Assembly: GCF_001500125.1 (NCBI RefSeq)
Contig: NZ_LQIV01000003.1
Coordinates: forward strand, 1 to 64,000
Direction of reading: 5' to 3'
Length of the DNA: 64,000 bases
Origin: Mycobacterium sp. IS-1742
Lineage (GTDB): Bacteria; Actinomycetota; Actinomycetes; Mycobacteriales; Mycobacteriaceae
The notes under the pieces were generated by a model. That model was not told where the DNA came from, ran no database searches, and saw only the letters and a program-made list of their open reading frames with translations. Every line of letters starts with the position of its first letter. The stretch's first letter is position 1. Position numbers and translations under genes: made by a program. This document shows positions 39,827 to 49,384 of the stretch, piece by piece.

Positions 39827-40785
39827 CCCGACAACTCCGTGGCCCGCTTCAACAGGTGGGGCAGCACCGGCGCCATCGCCTCGAGGTCGCTTCGGGGAGA
39901 AGACCGTCGGCGGTTGTGCTTGACGATCAGCGACCAGGTGGCCGCGGACTTGAAACACGCCAGCGCCATGAACCACGTCAGCGCGGGCATCGGGACGCCG
40001 ACCGCATCGGTGTAGCAGGCGGCCAACTCGGCGACCGGCGGCACGACGTCCACGTACGGCGTCGGCCGTCGGTAGGTGGCCGGATCGGCGTTGACCAGGA
40101 ACCATCCGGCATCGATCCGCGGGTCGCCGACCGACCAGATCTCCCAGTCGACGACCGCGGTGATCCGTGGCCCGGAGGCCACGAGATTGCCGAGCCGGAA
40201 GTCGCCGTGCACCACGCTGGGGCGCACCGGCGCCGGCGCGGCGCCCAGCAATACCTCGCGCACCTCCTCCCAGCCCGGTACCAGTGCGGGGTCGACGGTC
40301 CGCAGGGTGGCCGTCCAGCGGTCGACCTCCGCGCCGGGGTCCACGGTCGGTTCGCCGGACAATCCGAGGTCGGCGGGCGGCACGCGGTGCAACGCTGCGA
40401 GTACCCGCGCGGCGTTCGGGAAACGTTGCGGCACAACATCAGTCGACGCGGCTCCGGAGTCGAACAGCGGCTCGAACGCCTCGCCCTCAGCCAGTGACAT
40501 CACGAACAGTGGAGGCACCTCCGGCGGCGTGCCGGGATCGGTGTACAGCACCGCGGGCACCGGCACATCCGTGCCGGCGAGGGCGCCGAGGATGCGCGCC
40601 TGCCGCAGCACGTCGCGGTGTCCGACGGGAGCGTGCCCCGGGGGCGCCACCTTCACCACCACCGGCCGGGAACCCAGGACGCCCCGGAAGGTCAGGCTCG
40701 ACGCCCCACCCGCGAGCGGACCGACATCGCGGACGCCCGCCGCCGCCAACCGCGTGCGCAGCGATCCGAGGTCGATCTCACTCAC
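39823..40785 (-). CDS. APH-type phosphotransferase, ACAD10/11 N-terminal-like
   Basis: The 320-residue kinase-fold protein has the Brenner motif VVHGDFRLGNLV (HGD-x4-N) and the metal site VVDWEIWSVGDPRID. Proteins of this kind sit next to, or are fused to, acyl-CoA dehydrogenases of the ACAD10/11 type, where they phosphorylate 4-hydroxyacyl groups so that the hydroxyl can be eliminated. The neighbouring dehydrogenase fits that pattern well. Antibiotic resistance is a less likely role. It overlaps the upstream SDR stop by 8 bases. Confidence 0.83.
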   Translation of the reverse strand: MSEIDLGSLRTRLAAAGVRDVGPLAGGASSLTFRGVLGSRPVVVKVAPPGHAPVGHRDVLRQARILGALAGTDVPVPAVLYTDPGTPPEVPPLFVMSLAEGEAFEPLFDSGAASTDVVPQRFPNAARVLAALHRVPPADLGLSGEPTVDPGAEVDRWTATLRTVDPALVPGWEEVREVLLGAAPAPVRPSVVHGDFRLGNLVASGPRITAVVDWEIWSVGDPRIDAGWFLVNADPATYRRPTPYVDVVPPVAELAACYTDAVGVPMPALTWFMALACFKSAATWSLIVKHNRRRSSPRSDLEAMAPVLPHLLKRATELSG

Positions 40786-41566
40786 GCAGCCAACCGATCT
40801 CGCGGAGGAAGGTCTGGGTGTGGGCGATCCGTCCGGTCATCGTCGCAGGATCGCCGGTGCACAGGATCAGCGCCGTCTCGGCGATCAGGCCGATGTCCTC
40901 GGTGTCGGTCTTGGCCAGGTCGAGCGTTCCGGCGCCTGGTGTCGCGACCGGGTTGGTCGGGGCTGCGGCGTTGACCGCGATCCCGTCGTCGAACAGTTCG
41001 GCGGCAAGGCTTTTCGTCAGACGGTTCAGCGCCGCCTTCGCCGTCCCGTACACACCGAACCCGGCGGTGCGGTCGAACTCGGAGAACGGTGGGCCCGGCG
41101 GCAGGTCGCCGCCCACCGACGTCACGTTGAGGATCCAGCCGCGGCCGCGTTCGCGCATCGCGGGGATCGCCAACTGGCTCAGGTGCAGCGGGGCAAGCAG
41201 GTGCATCTCCAGCATCAACCGCACCCGCTTGTCGGGGAAACCGTCGAGTGGGCGCAGGAACGTCACCGCCGCGTTGTTGACGACGATGTCCGGTGCGCCG
41301 AGCGCGGCGGTCGCCTCGGCGAACAGCCGCTCCCGCTCCTCGGGCCGGGACAGGTCCGCGGCGACGGCGACCGCGGTGCCACCCGAGGCGAGGATCGCGT
41401 CGCGCGTCTCCTGCAGCGACCCCCGGTACTTCGGATCCGGTTCCAGCGTCCGCGCCGTGAGCACCACCGCCGCCCCCTCGGCGGCCAACCGGGTCGCGAT
41501 CGCCGCACCGAGACCCCGGCTGCTTCCGGTCACCAGGGCCACCCGGCCCGCACAGCGTCCCGTCAC
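40778..41566 (-). CDS. Short-chain dehydrogenase/reductase
   Basis: I chose the GTG at 41566 because GGAGG lies 5 bases upstream, giving 262 residues (MTGRCAGRVALVTG). Classical SDR features are GSSRGLGAAIA at ~14-24, NNAAVTF, and the active site YGTAKAALNRL, with the catalytic Ser in NVTSVGG. It may oxidise the hydroxyacyl or alcohol intermediate of the neighbouring beta-oxidation genes; that is inference. A strong palindrome at 41581-41614 precedes it. Confidence 0.85.
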   Translation of the reverse strand: MTGRCAGRVALVTGSSRGLGAAIATRLAAEGAAVVLTARTLEPDPKYRGSLQETRDAILASGGTAVAVAADLSRPEERERLFAEATAALGAPDIVVNNAAVTFLRPLDGFPDKRVRLMLEMHLLAPLHLSQLAIPAMRERGRGWILNVTSVGGDLPPGPPFSEFDRTAGFGVYGTAKAALNRLTKSLAAELFDDGIAVNAAAPTNPVATPGAGTLDLAKTDTEDIGLIAETALILCTGDPATMTGRIAHTQTFLREIGWLRE

Positions 41567-41580
41567 TGACACCTCCACTG

Positions 41581-41614
41581 GTAATGCGCTTCTCGCGGAC
41601 GAGAAGCACATTAC
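41581..41614. promoter_or_regulatory. 34-bp palindrome upstream of the SDR/kinase operon
   Basis: Arms of 15 bases (41581-41595 and 41600-41614) surround the 4-base spacer CGGA, with one mismatch that forms a G-U pair. The core is TTCTCG-CGGA-CGAGAA. It ends 14 bases upstream of the SDR GTG and lies 18 bases past the lppZ stop, so it could be an operator for the SDR operon or the lppZ terminator. An operator is favoured by its size and proximity to the start. Confidence 0.5.
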
Positions 41615-41632
41615 GGGGCGGGCGGCCGATGC

Positions 41633-42754
41633 CTAGGTGTTGTCGGCGTTGCTGCGCGGGAACCCGCCGCCCTGCGGGAAGAGCGGGAACACCACGTCGT
41701 CGAGGCGCTCGGCGTCCCCTGCGGTCTTGTTCACCGTCGCGCCCCACACGTTGCCGTCCGCGGACAGCGCCAGTGCCCAGGCGTGCCCGCGCGTGTCCTG
41801 GCGGATCACCTCGGGCTGGCCGGTCACCGCGCCGGTGTCGGGGGCCTGGCGCACCGCGACGGTCTGCTTGGTGTTGACCAGGTTGACGAGCACGGTGCCG
41901 TCCAGCGCCGCGCAGCCGGCCACGCCCGGCCGGTCCGGCCACGTCCACACCGTCGAGATCTTCGAATCCTTGGTCATCTTCTGCAGTCGGTCGCCGGTCG
42001 GGGTGCGATCGGTGACGTAGAGCGCCCCGTCGGACGGGTCGATGCACATGCCCCCGCCCGAACCCATCCCGCTCATCGCGGTCGTCGTCGGCGCCTGGTT
42101 GACCGTGGTGGGCTGTTCGATACGCAGCACCTTGCCCGCCTGCGAGGCGGGATCGGCGGCCGCACCGGGGTTGCCGGCGTCGCCGGTCTGCACGAGCAGC
42201 GTGGTCGGGCTGGTGAAGATCAGCGCACCGGTGTTGCCGGTGGCGCCCCTGGGGATGCCGGTCAGGATCGGCTTGGGCACGTCGCCGTCGGCGATGCGCA
42301 CCACCTGGTTGTCGCTGGGCGTGCTGATGTAGGCGTACATCAACCGGTCCTGGCTGTAGGTGGGGGAGAGCACGATGTCCATCAGGCCGCCGTCACCCGC
42401 CGGGTCCACGGGGATCGTCGTCTTGACCTTCGGTTCGGCCCGCACCGACACCTCTTTGACCGCGCCGGTGGTGCGCTCGGCGACGAGCGCGGACTGGCTG
42501 TCGGGCAGCATGATCAAACCGCTGGTGCTCTCCAGGCAGCCCTGCATCACGCCGGGCGCCGGGCACGCCTTCGGGAACGGCTTGGCCGGCAGCGGCGGAG
42601 GAGGCGGTTCGGACGACGTCGGCCCAGGGCGGAGTTCGGGTTCGGTGGTGAACGGCTGGGACTGGGCCCCGTCGAACCGCGCGCAGCCGGAACCGACCAA
42701 CGCCGTGGCGCACAGCAGTGCTGCCACCCCGAGGAGCGGCCGGCGCGTTCTCAT
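41633..42754 (-). CDS. lppZ: Lipoprotein LppZ, sorbosone-dehydrogenase-like beta-propeller
   Basis: The protein has 373 residues from the ATG at 42754. The lipobox LVGSGCARF puts the acylated Cys at ~24, followed by a Pro-rich linker (SSEPPPPPLPAKPFP). The mature domain resembles glucose/sorbosone dehydrogenase beta-propellers: GLMDIVLSPTYSQDRLMYAY and GAGNPGA-like repeats such as LLVQTGDAGNPGAAADP. It is exported and cell-envelope-bound. Synteny with Rv3006 (lppZ) is good. Catalytic activity has not been established for the family, as far as I recall. Confidence 0.87.
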   Translation of the reverse strand: MRTRRPLLGVAALLCATALVGSGCARFDGAQSQPFTTEPELRPGPTSSEPPPPPLPAKPFPKACPAPGVMQGCLESTSGLIMLPDSQSALVAERTTGAVKEVSVRAEPKVKTTIPVDPAGDGGLMDIVLSPTYSQDRLMYAYISTPSDNQVVRIADGDVPKPILTGIPRGATGNTGALIFTSPTTLLVQTGDAGNPGAAADPASQAGKVLRIEQPTTVNQAPTTTAMSGMGSGGGMCIDPSDGALYVTDRTPTGDRLQKMTKDSKISTVWTWPDRPGVAGCAALDGTVLVNLVNTKQTVAVRQAPDTGAVTGQPEVIRQDTRGHAWALALSADGNVWGATVNKTAGDAERLDDVVFPLFPQGGGFPRSNADNT

Positions 42755-42879
42755 GCTGGCCAGGTTACGGATTCTCCGCCGCAGTGCGCCACGCCGGTCC
42801 GCGGGCAACCGCTGCGGACCCGGGCAAGACGAGGGCCGAAGCGCCGAGGTAAATACACGATTCCGCGATGATCAGCACT

Positions 42880-42885
42880 TACCCT
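42880..42885 (+). promoter_or_regulatory. -10 element, leaderless start of doxX
   Basis: TACCCT fits TANNNT and ends 7 bases before the GTG at 42893, which implies a leaderless transcript. Confidence 0.45.
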
Positions 42886-42892
42886 GACAGGC

Positions 42893-43726
42893 GTGACCAG
42901 TCACCCCCAGGACGCGCGCACCTGGCAACGGCCCGACAATCCGGCCCGGCCTACCTCGGCAAGCCTGGTCGACCCCGAAGACGATCTGCCGTCGCCGAAC
43001 TACGGCGGCGATTTCGAGACCACCGCGATCCCGCGCTACGACGCGGCCAAGGGCGCCCCCGCACCGCCGGTGTTCAACCTCATGAACGACCCCGAACCGC
43101 TGCCCTACGTCCAACCGCACACCGGCCACCCGGTGATGCCCTACGGCGCGGAGCCCACGGAGGTCGGCCACGACCTCGCCGACGAACAGGTCAAGGCGGC
43201 CCGCAGGCGCGGCACCCAGGACCTCGGGCTGATGCTGCTGCGCGTCGGACTGGGCGTGCTGCTGGTCGGCCACGGCCTGCAGAAGGCGTTCGGCTGGTGG
43301 GGCGGACCGGGGCTCGGCGGCTTCCAGGATTCGCTCGCCGAGGTCGGCTACGAGTACGCGAACGTCCTCACCTACGTCGGCGCCGCCGCGCAGATCGGCG
43401 CCGGGCTGCTGCTGGTACTCGGGCTGTTCACCCCGGTCGCCGCCGCGGTCGCGCTGGCCTACCTGATCAACGCGCTGCTGGCCGGTGTCGCCGGCCAGTC
43501 CGAGAGCGGGTTCCCGTTCTTCCTGCCCGGCGGCTTCGAGTTCCAGGTGACGCTCATCGTGGTCGCCGCCGCGCTGATCCTGACCGGTCCCGGGCGCTAC
43601 GGCTTCGACGCGGGCCGCGGCTGGGCGCGGCGGCCGTTCGTCGGATCGTTCGTCGCGCTGCTGCTCGGAGTCGGGCTGGGCGTCGCGATGTGGGTGCTGC
43701 TCAACGGCGCCAACCCCCTGGCGTAG
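42893..43726 (+). CDS. doxX: DoxX family membrane protein (Rv3005c-type)
   Basis: This 277-residue protein has a long polar N-terminal tail (~1-110, Pro/Asp-rich) and four transmembrane helices of the DoxX fold starting at LGLMLLRVGLGVLLVGHGLQKAFGW-type sequence near residue 118. In M. tuberculosis the equivalent protein joins superoxide dismutase SodA and the thiosulfate sulfurtransferase SseA in a membrane oxidoreductase complex for radical detoxification. The extended N-terminus may be the partner-docking part. The gene overlaps nothing and meets the convergent cfp6-like gene end to end. Confidence 0.88.
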   Translation: MTSHPQDARTWQRPDNPARPTSASLVDPEDDLPSPNYGGDFETTAIPRYDAAKGAPAPPVFNLMNDPEPLPYVQPHTGHPVMPYGAEPTEVGHDLADEQVKAARRRGTQDLGLMLLRVGLGVLLVGHGLQKAFGWWGGPGLGGFQDSLAEVGYEYANVLTYVGAAAQIGAGLLLVLGLFTPVAAAVALAYLINALLAGVAGQSESGFPFFLPGGFEFQVTLIVVAAALILTGPGRYGFDAGRGWARRPFVGSFVALLLGVGLGVAMWVLLNGANPLA

Positions 43727-44125
43727 TCACCGGTAGGGGTTCGGCACCCGGCCGCCACTGGCCGCCGTCAACTGGGGCAGCGTGCCGAACGTCACCGCGG
43801 GCAGCCGCAACTCGGTGTCGTCCTTGAGCGTCGCGCGGGCCCAGTTCGCCTTGCTGAACCGCAGCCCGTCGATGTCCTCCCATGCCACGGTCCGGCTGCC
43901 CAGCAGGTTGCGCGCGGTCACCGTGTCGCGGTCGGCCACGGTCCGCAGCCGCATGATGAGCACCGAGGCCACCACCGGGATGATCAGCAGGACCCCGAAC
44001 AGGCGTGGGTTGGCCAGCACGATCGACATCAACCCCAGCGTGAAGAAGCCGACCGCGAGGTGCGCGGTGCGCGGGATCCGGATGACCACCGGAGCGGTGG
44101 GGGCCGAGGCGTCGGAGGAGCTCAC
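43727..44125 (-). CDS. cfp6: PH-domain membrane protein, Cfp6/Rv3004-type
   Basis: The protein has 132 residues from the GTG at 44125; an ATG further upstream at 44176 would enter the ilvB promoter region. Two hydrophobic helices (HLAVGFFTLGLMSIVLA and FGVLLIIPVVASVLIM) are followed by a bacterial PH-like domain with ARNLLGSRTVAWEDIDGLRF and LRLPAVTFGTLPQL. Rv3004 was described as a low-molecular-weight culture-filtrate protein. Function is unknown. It is divergent from ilvB. Confidence 0.82.
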   Translation of the reverse strand: MSSSDASAPTAPVVIRIPRTAHLAVGFFTLGLMSIVLANPRLFGVLLIIPVVASVLIMRLRTVADRDTVTARNLLGSRTVAWEDIDGLRFSKANWARATLKDDTELRLPAVTFGTLPQLTAASGGRVPNPYR

Positions 44126-44177
44126 GACTTCGATTCTGGCACCGCACGCGACGGGCGGTCGCACCGCTGACCGCAAT

Positions 44178-44207
44178 TTGACCAGTGAGCAGTGCGGAGG
44201 CTACCGT
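44178..44207 (+). promoter_or_regulatory. ilvBNC promoter
   Basis: A -35 TTGACC at 44178-44183 and a -10 TACCGT at 44202-44207 are spaced by 18 bases. Transcription would begin at about 44214-44216, at or next to the ATG of the leader peptide, so the leader may be translated without a ribosome binding site. Confidence 0.6.
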
Positions 44208-44215
44208 CGAGTGTC

Positions 44216-44287
44216 ATGCAGACCCCGGGGACGTTCGTAGTAATTGGTTGGCGCGTTGATGCCGCGCTGGCCCTCTGCCGGGCATAG
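44216..44287 (+). CDS. ilvB leader peptide, 23 residues, rich in branched-chain residues
   Basis: The short frame begins ATG at 44216 and ends TAG at 44285-44287. It reads MQTPGTFVVIGWRVDAALAL and then CRA. Val-Val-Ile in a row are encoded by GTA GTA ATT, codons rare in this GC-rich genome, with further Val and Leu codons after them. This is the classic design of an attenuation leader: when charged Val, Ile or Leu tRNA is scarce the ribosome stalls and the downstream terminator does not form. It is placed directly after the promoter and before ilvB. Confidence 0.75.
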   Translation: MQTPGTFVVIGWRVDAALALCRA

Positions 44288-44342
44288 CCACCAGCATCGA
44301 CGCGCCACCCTCGAACAGCGGCCCGCTGTCGGGGGTTTTTTC
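44250..44342 (+). terminator. ilvBNC transcription attenuator
   Basis: Two structures overlap the leader peptide. A 12-base segment at 44250-44261 (GGCGCGTTGATG) pairs with 44295-44306 (CATCGACGCGCC) with one G-U pair. A second hairpin around ACAGC-GGCCC-GCTGT (44315-44329), flanked by C-rich and G-rich arms, is followed by GGGGGTTTTTTC at 44331-44342, a real U tract and uncommon in mycobacteria. The layout fits ribosome-mediated attenuation of ilvB, with the first pairing melted by the translating ribosome. Confidence 0.7.
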
Positions 44343-44392
44343 TTGCCCGAGAACGCGTCCACTCCACCAGGAAGAAACGACAAGAGGACACC

Positions 44393-46251
44393 GTGAGCGC
44401 ACCGACCACGCGACCACCACACGCGACACCGCCTGACACCGAACAGGCCGTGTCGGCCGTCCAGTCGACCAGCCCGAAGACGATGAAGCCCCGCACGCTG
44501 GCACCCGAACAGATGACGGGCGCCCAGGCGGTGATCCGTTCGCTCGAGGAACTGGACGTCGACACGATCTTCGGCATCCCCGGCGGTGCGGTGCTTCCGG
44601 TGTACGACCCGCTCTTCGACTCGAAGAAGCTGCGTCACGTGCTGGTGCGCCACGAACAGGGCGCCGGCCACGCCGCCAGCGGGTACGCGCACGCGACCGG
44701 CCGGGTCGGCGTGTGCATGGCCACCTCGGGGCCCGGTGCCACCAACCTGGTGACCCCGCTGGCCGACGCGCACATGGACTCGATCCCGGTGGTGGCCATC
44801 ACCGGTCAGGTCGGCCGGGGACTGATCGGCACCGACGCGTTCCAGGAAGCCGACATCTCCGGTATCACGATGCCGATCACGAAGCACAACTTCCTGGTCC
44901 GCAGCGGCGACGACATCGCGCGCGCGCTGGCCGAGGCGTTCCACATCGCCTCGACCGGCCGGCCCGGCCCGGTGCTCGTCGACATCCCCAAGGACATCCT
45001 GCAGGGGACGTGCACGTTCAGTTGGCCGCCGCAGATCGACCTGCCCGGCTACAAGCCGAACACCAAACCGCACAACCGGCAGATCCGGGAGGCGGCCAAG
45101 CTGATCGCCGCCGCCCGCAAGCCGGTGCTGTACGTCGGTGGCGGCGTCATCCGTGGCGAGGCCAGCGAGCAGCTGCTCGACCTGGCCGAGCGCACCGGCA
45201 TCCCCGTGGTGACCACGCTGATGGCCCGCGGCGCGTTCCCGGACAGCCATCCGCAGAACCTGGGCATGCCCGGTATGCACGGCACCGTCTCCGCGGTGGC
45301 CGCCCTGCAGAAGAGCGACCTCCTCATCGCGCTGGGCACCCGCTTCGACGACCGGGTGACCGGTCAGCTCGATTCGTTCGCACCGGACGCCAAGGTGATC
45401 CACGCCGACATCGACCCCGCCGAGATCGGCAAGAACCGGCACGCCGACGTGCCGATCGTGGGTGACGTCAAGGCCGTGATCACCGAGCTGATCGAGGTGT
45501 TGCGCAAGGACGCCGCCACCCTGTCCATCGACGAGTGGTGGTCCTACCTGCGCGAGGTGCAGTCGACCTACCCGCTGAGCTACGGCCCGCAGAGCGACGG
45601 CAGCCTGTCACCGGAGTTCGTCATCGAACAGCTGGGCAAGCTGGCCGGACCGGACGCCATCTACGTCGCCGGGGTCGGTCAGCACCAGATGTGGGCGGCG
45701 CAGTTCATCTCCTACGAGAAACCCAAGACGTGGCTGAACTCGGGTGGTCTGGGCACCATGGGCTTCGCCGTGCCCGCGGCCATGGGCGCCAAGATGGGTT
45801 GCCCCGACACCGAGGTGTGGGCGATCGACGGCGACGGCTGCTTCCAGATGACCAACCAGGAGCTGGCGACCTGCGCGATCGAGGGCATCCCGATCAAGGT
45901 GGCCGTCATCAACAACGGCAACCTCGGCATGGTCCGGCAGTGGCAGACGCTGTTCTACGATGAGCGGTACAGCCAGACGGACCTGGCCACCCACTCGCGC
46001 CGCATCCCCGACTTCGTCAAGCTGGCCGAGGCGCTGGGCTGTGTCGGATTGCGTTGTGAGCGTTCCGAAGACGTGGTCGAGGTGATCAGGCAGGCGCAGG
46101 CCATCAACGACCGGCCGGTGGTCATCGACTTCACCGTCGGCGCCGACGCCCAGGTGTGGCCGATGGTGGCCGCCGGTACCAGCAACGACGAGATCATGGC
46201 CGCGCGCGACATCCGTCCGCTGTTCGACGACAACGACGAGGGGCACGCCTG

Positions 46252-46252
<1 letters not shown>
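44393..46252 (+). CDS. ilvB: Acetolactate synthase large subunit
   Basis: The 619-residue ThDP/FAD enzyme makes acetolactate or acetohydroxybutyrate, the first common step to Val, Leu and Ile. The ThDP glutamate region is [13 protein letters not shown] with HEQGAGHAA. The ThDP-binding motif is [17 protein letters not shown] with [12 protein letters not shown]. The N-terminal ~40 residues are a polar extension. The start is GTG at 44393, preceded by AAGAGGACACC. It heads ilvB-ilvN-ilvC and is controlled by the attenuator at 44216-44342. Confidence 0.95.
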
Positions 46253-47812
<1,560 letters not shown>

Positions 47813-47820
47813 TCCTCTTC

Positions 47821-47869
47821 GATTTCGGTGTAGTTGGTCGCGCTGAGCGCGACCAACTACACCGAAATC
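47821..47869. terminator. Perfect 24-base-arm palindrome between convergent genes
   Basis: The arms 47821-47844 and 47846-47869 are exact reverse complements around a single G at 47845. In RNA this would fold into a very stable hairpin on either strand; TTTT follows it on the plus strand. It lies 8 bases after the ilvC stop and 5 before the convergent oxidoreductase stop, so it most likely terminates both. The arms are unusually long. Confidence 0.75.
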
Positions 47870-47874
47870 ACTTT

Positions 47875-49305
47875 TCAGGGGGCGAGGCTCGGCAGCTGCC
47901 TGATCCCGAACTCGCGGCGCAGCATCGTGCGCGCCGCGTAATAGCCGGCCATGCCGTGCACACCGGTGCCGGGCGGGGTGGCCGACGAGCACAGATAAAC
48001 CTTGGGGATCGGCGTCGTCCACGGGTCGAGGCGCAATGTGGGCCCGACCATCGCGGCGAAGAGGTTCGCCCCACCGACGATGATGTCGCCGCCGACGTAG
48101 TTCGCGTTGTGGTGCGACATCTGCGCCGCCGGAACGCAGCGGGCGGCGACCACCAGATCGCGGAAACCCGGCGCGACGCGCTCGAACATCGCGGTGATCG
48201 TCTCGGTCAGGTCCGCCTGCGAGCCCGACGGCACGTGCGCATAGGTCCACAGCGGGCGCCGCCCCGCGCCGTCGACCCGCGACGGATCGGCCAGATGCGG
48301 CAGCGACGCCAACACCATCGGCCACTCGGCATGCCGTCCCGCGGCGACCTCGCGTTCGGCGAGCGCCATCTGCGCGCGGCTGCCGCCCATGTGCACGGTG
48401 ACCGCGTCCCGGACCCGGGGGTCGCGCCACGGGATCTCCCCGGACAGCACGAAGTCGACCTTGCAGACCCCGGGGCCGTACCGGTACCGGCGCAGGGTTC
48501 GCGCGTACCGCGGCGGGACCTCGTCGCCGTAGATCCCCAGCAGCGCGGTCGGGGCGGTGTCGTAGATGGCGACTCCGGCCGGCGGCGCGGTCACGGGTTC
48601 GCCGAGCACCAGTTCGCCGCCGTGCGCCTCGAGATCGGCGATCAGCGCATCCGAGATCCTCTGCGTGCCCCCGACGGGGACCGGCCAGCCCGCGGTGTGG
48701 GCGACGGTGCCGAGCATCAGCCCCGCACCGCTGTTCACCGGTGACGGAATGGGCTTGATGGCGTGCACGCCGACGCCGGTGAACAGCGCCCTGGCGTCCT
48801 CGCCGCGCAGCGATCCCCACAACCTGCTGCCCTGGACGAGCACCCGCAGCCCGGTGCGCACCGTCGTCGGCAGGTCCGGCGGCAGCGACCGCTTGTCGCC
48901 GAGGAAGAAGCCGAGCACGCCGTCGACGTGCTCGACGAGCGGACCGAACAGCCGCCGCCACGACCCGCCGCGGTCCAGTTCGGCGCAGGTACGGTCCAGC
49001 GACCGGTACGCGACCGCCGCCGGCCGGCCCAGCAGCGGATTGGCGTAGGACACCTCGGGCGAGACCAGCGAGACACCGCGCGCGGCCAGATCGAACTCCG
49101 CGAAGAACGGCGACGCCACCCCGAGCGGATGCACCGCCGAGCACACGTCGTGCAGGATCTCGGGAAACTCGGGGTCAGCGGCGCTGCGCGCACCACCGCC
49201 GGGGGTCGGCTGTCCCTCGATCACCCGGACCGACAGCCCGGCGCGGGCGCAGACGACCGCGGCGGCCAACCCGTTGGGACCGCTGCCCACGACGGTGACG
49301 TCCAC
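47875..49305 (-). CDS. Phytoene desaturase-like FAD oxidoreductase (Rv2997-type)
   Basis: The 476-residue flavoprotein starts MDVTVVGSGPNGLAAAVVCA, a dinucleotide-binding fold for FAD, with PTPGGGARS shortly after. The C-terminal region contains the second FAD segment GGANLFAAMVGPTLRLDPW and SATPPGTGVHGMAGYYAA, as in CrtI-type and retinol-saturase-like proteins. Substrates in this family range from carotenoids to long-chain alcohols. No carotenoid genes are in the window. It is convergent with ilvC and divergent from serA. Confidence 0.83.
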   Translation of the reverse strand: MDVTVVGSGPNGLAAAVVCARAGLSVRVIEGQPTPGGGARSAADPEFPEILHDVCSAVHPLGVASPFFAEFDLAARGVSLVSPEVSYANPLLGRPAAVAYRSLDRTCAELDRGGSWRRLFGPLVEHVDGVLGFFLGDKRSLPPDLPTTVRTGLRVLVQGSRLWGSLRGEDARALFTGVGVHAIKPIPSPVNSGAGLMLGTVAHTAGWPVPVGGTQRISDALIADLEAHGGELVLGEPVTAPPAGVAIYDTAPTALLGIYGDEVPPRYARTLRRYRYGPGVCKVDFVLSGEIPWRDPRVRDAVTVHMGGSRAQMALAEREVAAGRHAEWPMVLASLPHLADPSRVDGAGRRPLWTYAHVPSGSQADLTETITAMFERVAPGFRDLVVAARCVPAAQMSHHNANYVGGDIIVGGANLFAAMVGPTLRLDPWTTPIPKVYLCSSATPPGTGVHGMAGYYAARTMLRREFGIRQLPSLAP

Positions 49306-49372
49306 GTCGATGACCTCCCCGCGTCGCTGCCTACGGCCCGTATCCGCCCGCCGGTCCGAAACTACCGACCTT

Positions 49373-49378
49373 TAGGCT
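49373..49378 (+). promoter_or_regulatory. -10 element, leaderless start of serA
   Basis: TAGGCT fits TANNNT and ends 6 bases before the GTG of serA at 49385. No ribosome binding site is present. Confidence 0.5.
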
Positions 49379-49384
49379 GACCGG

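Noticed and set aside
39823..40785. APH-type kinase considered as an aminoglycoside resistance gene
   Set aside because: Its position next to an ACAD10/11-like dehydrogenase and its sequence pattern fit an acyl-CoA-pathway kinase better.
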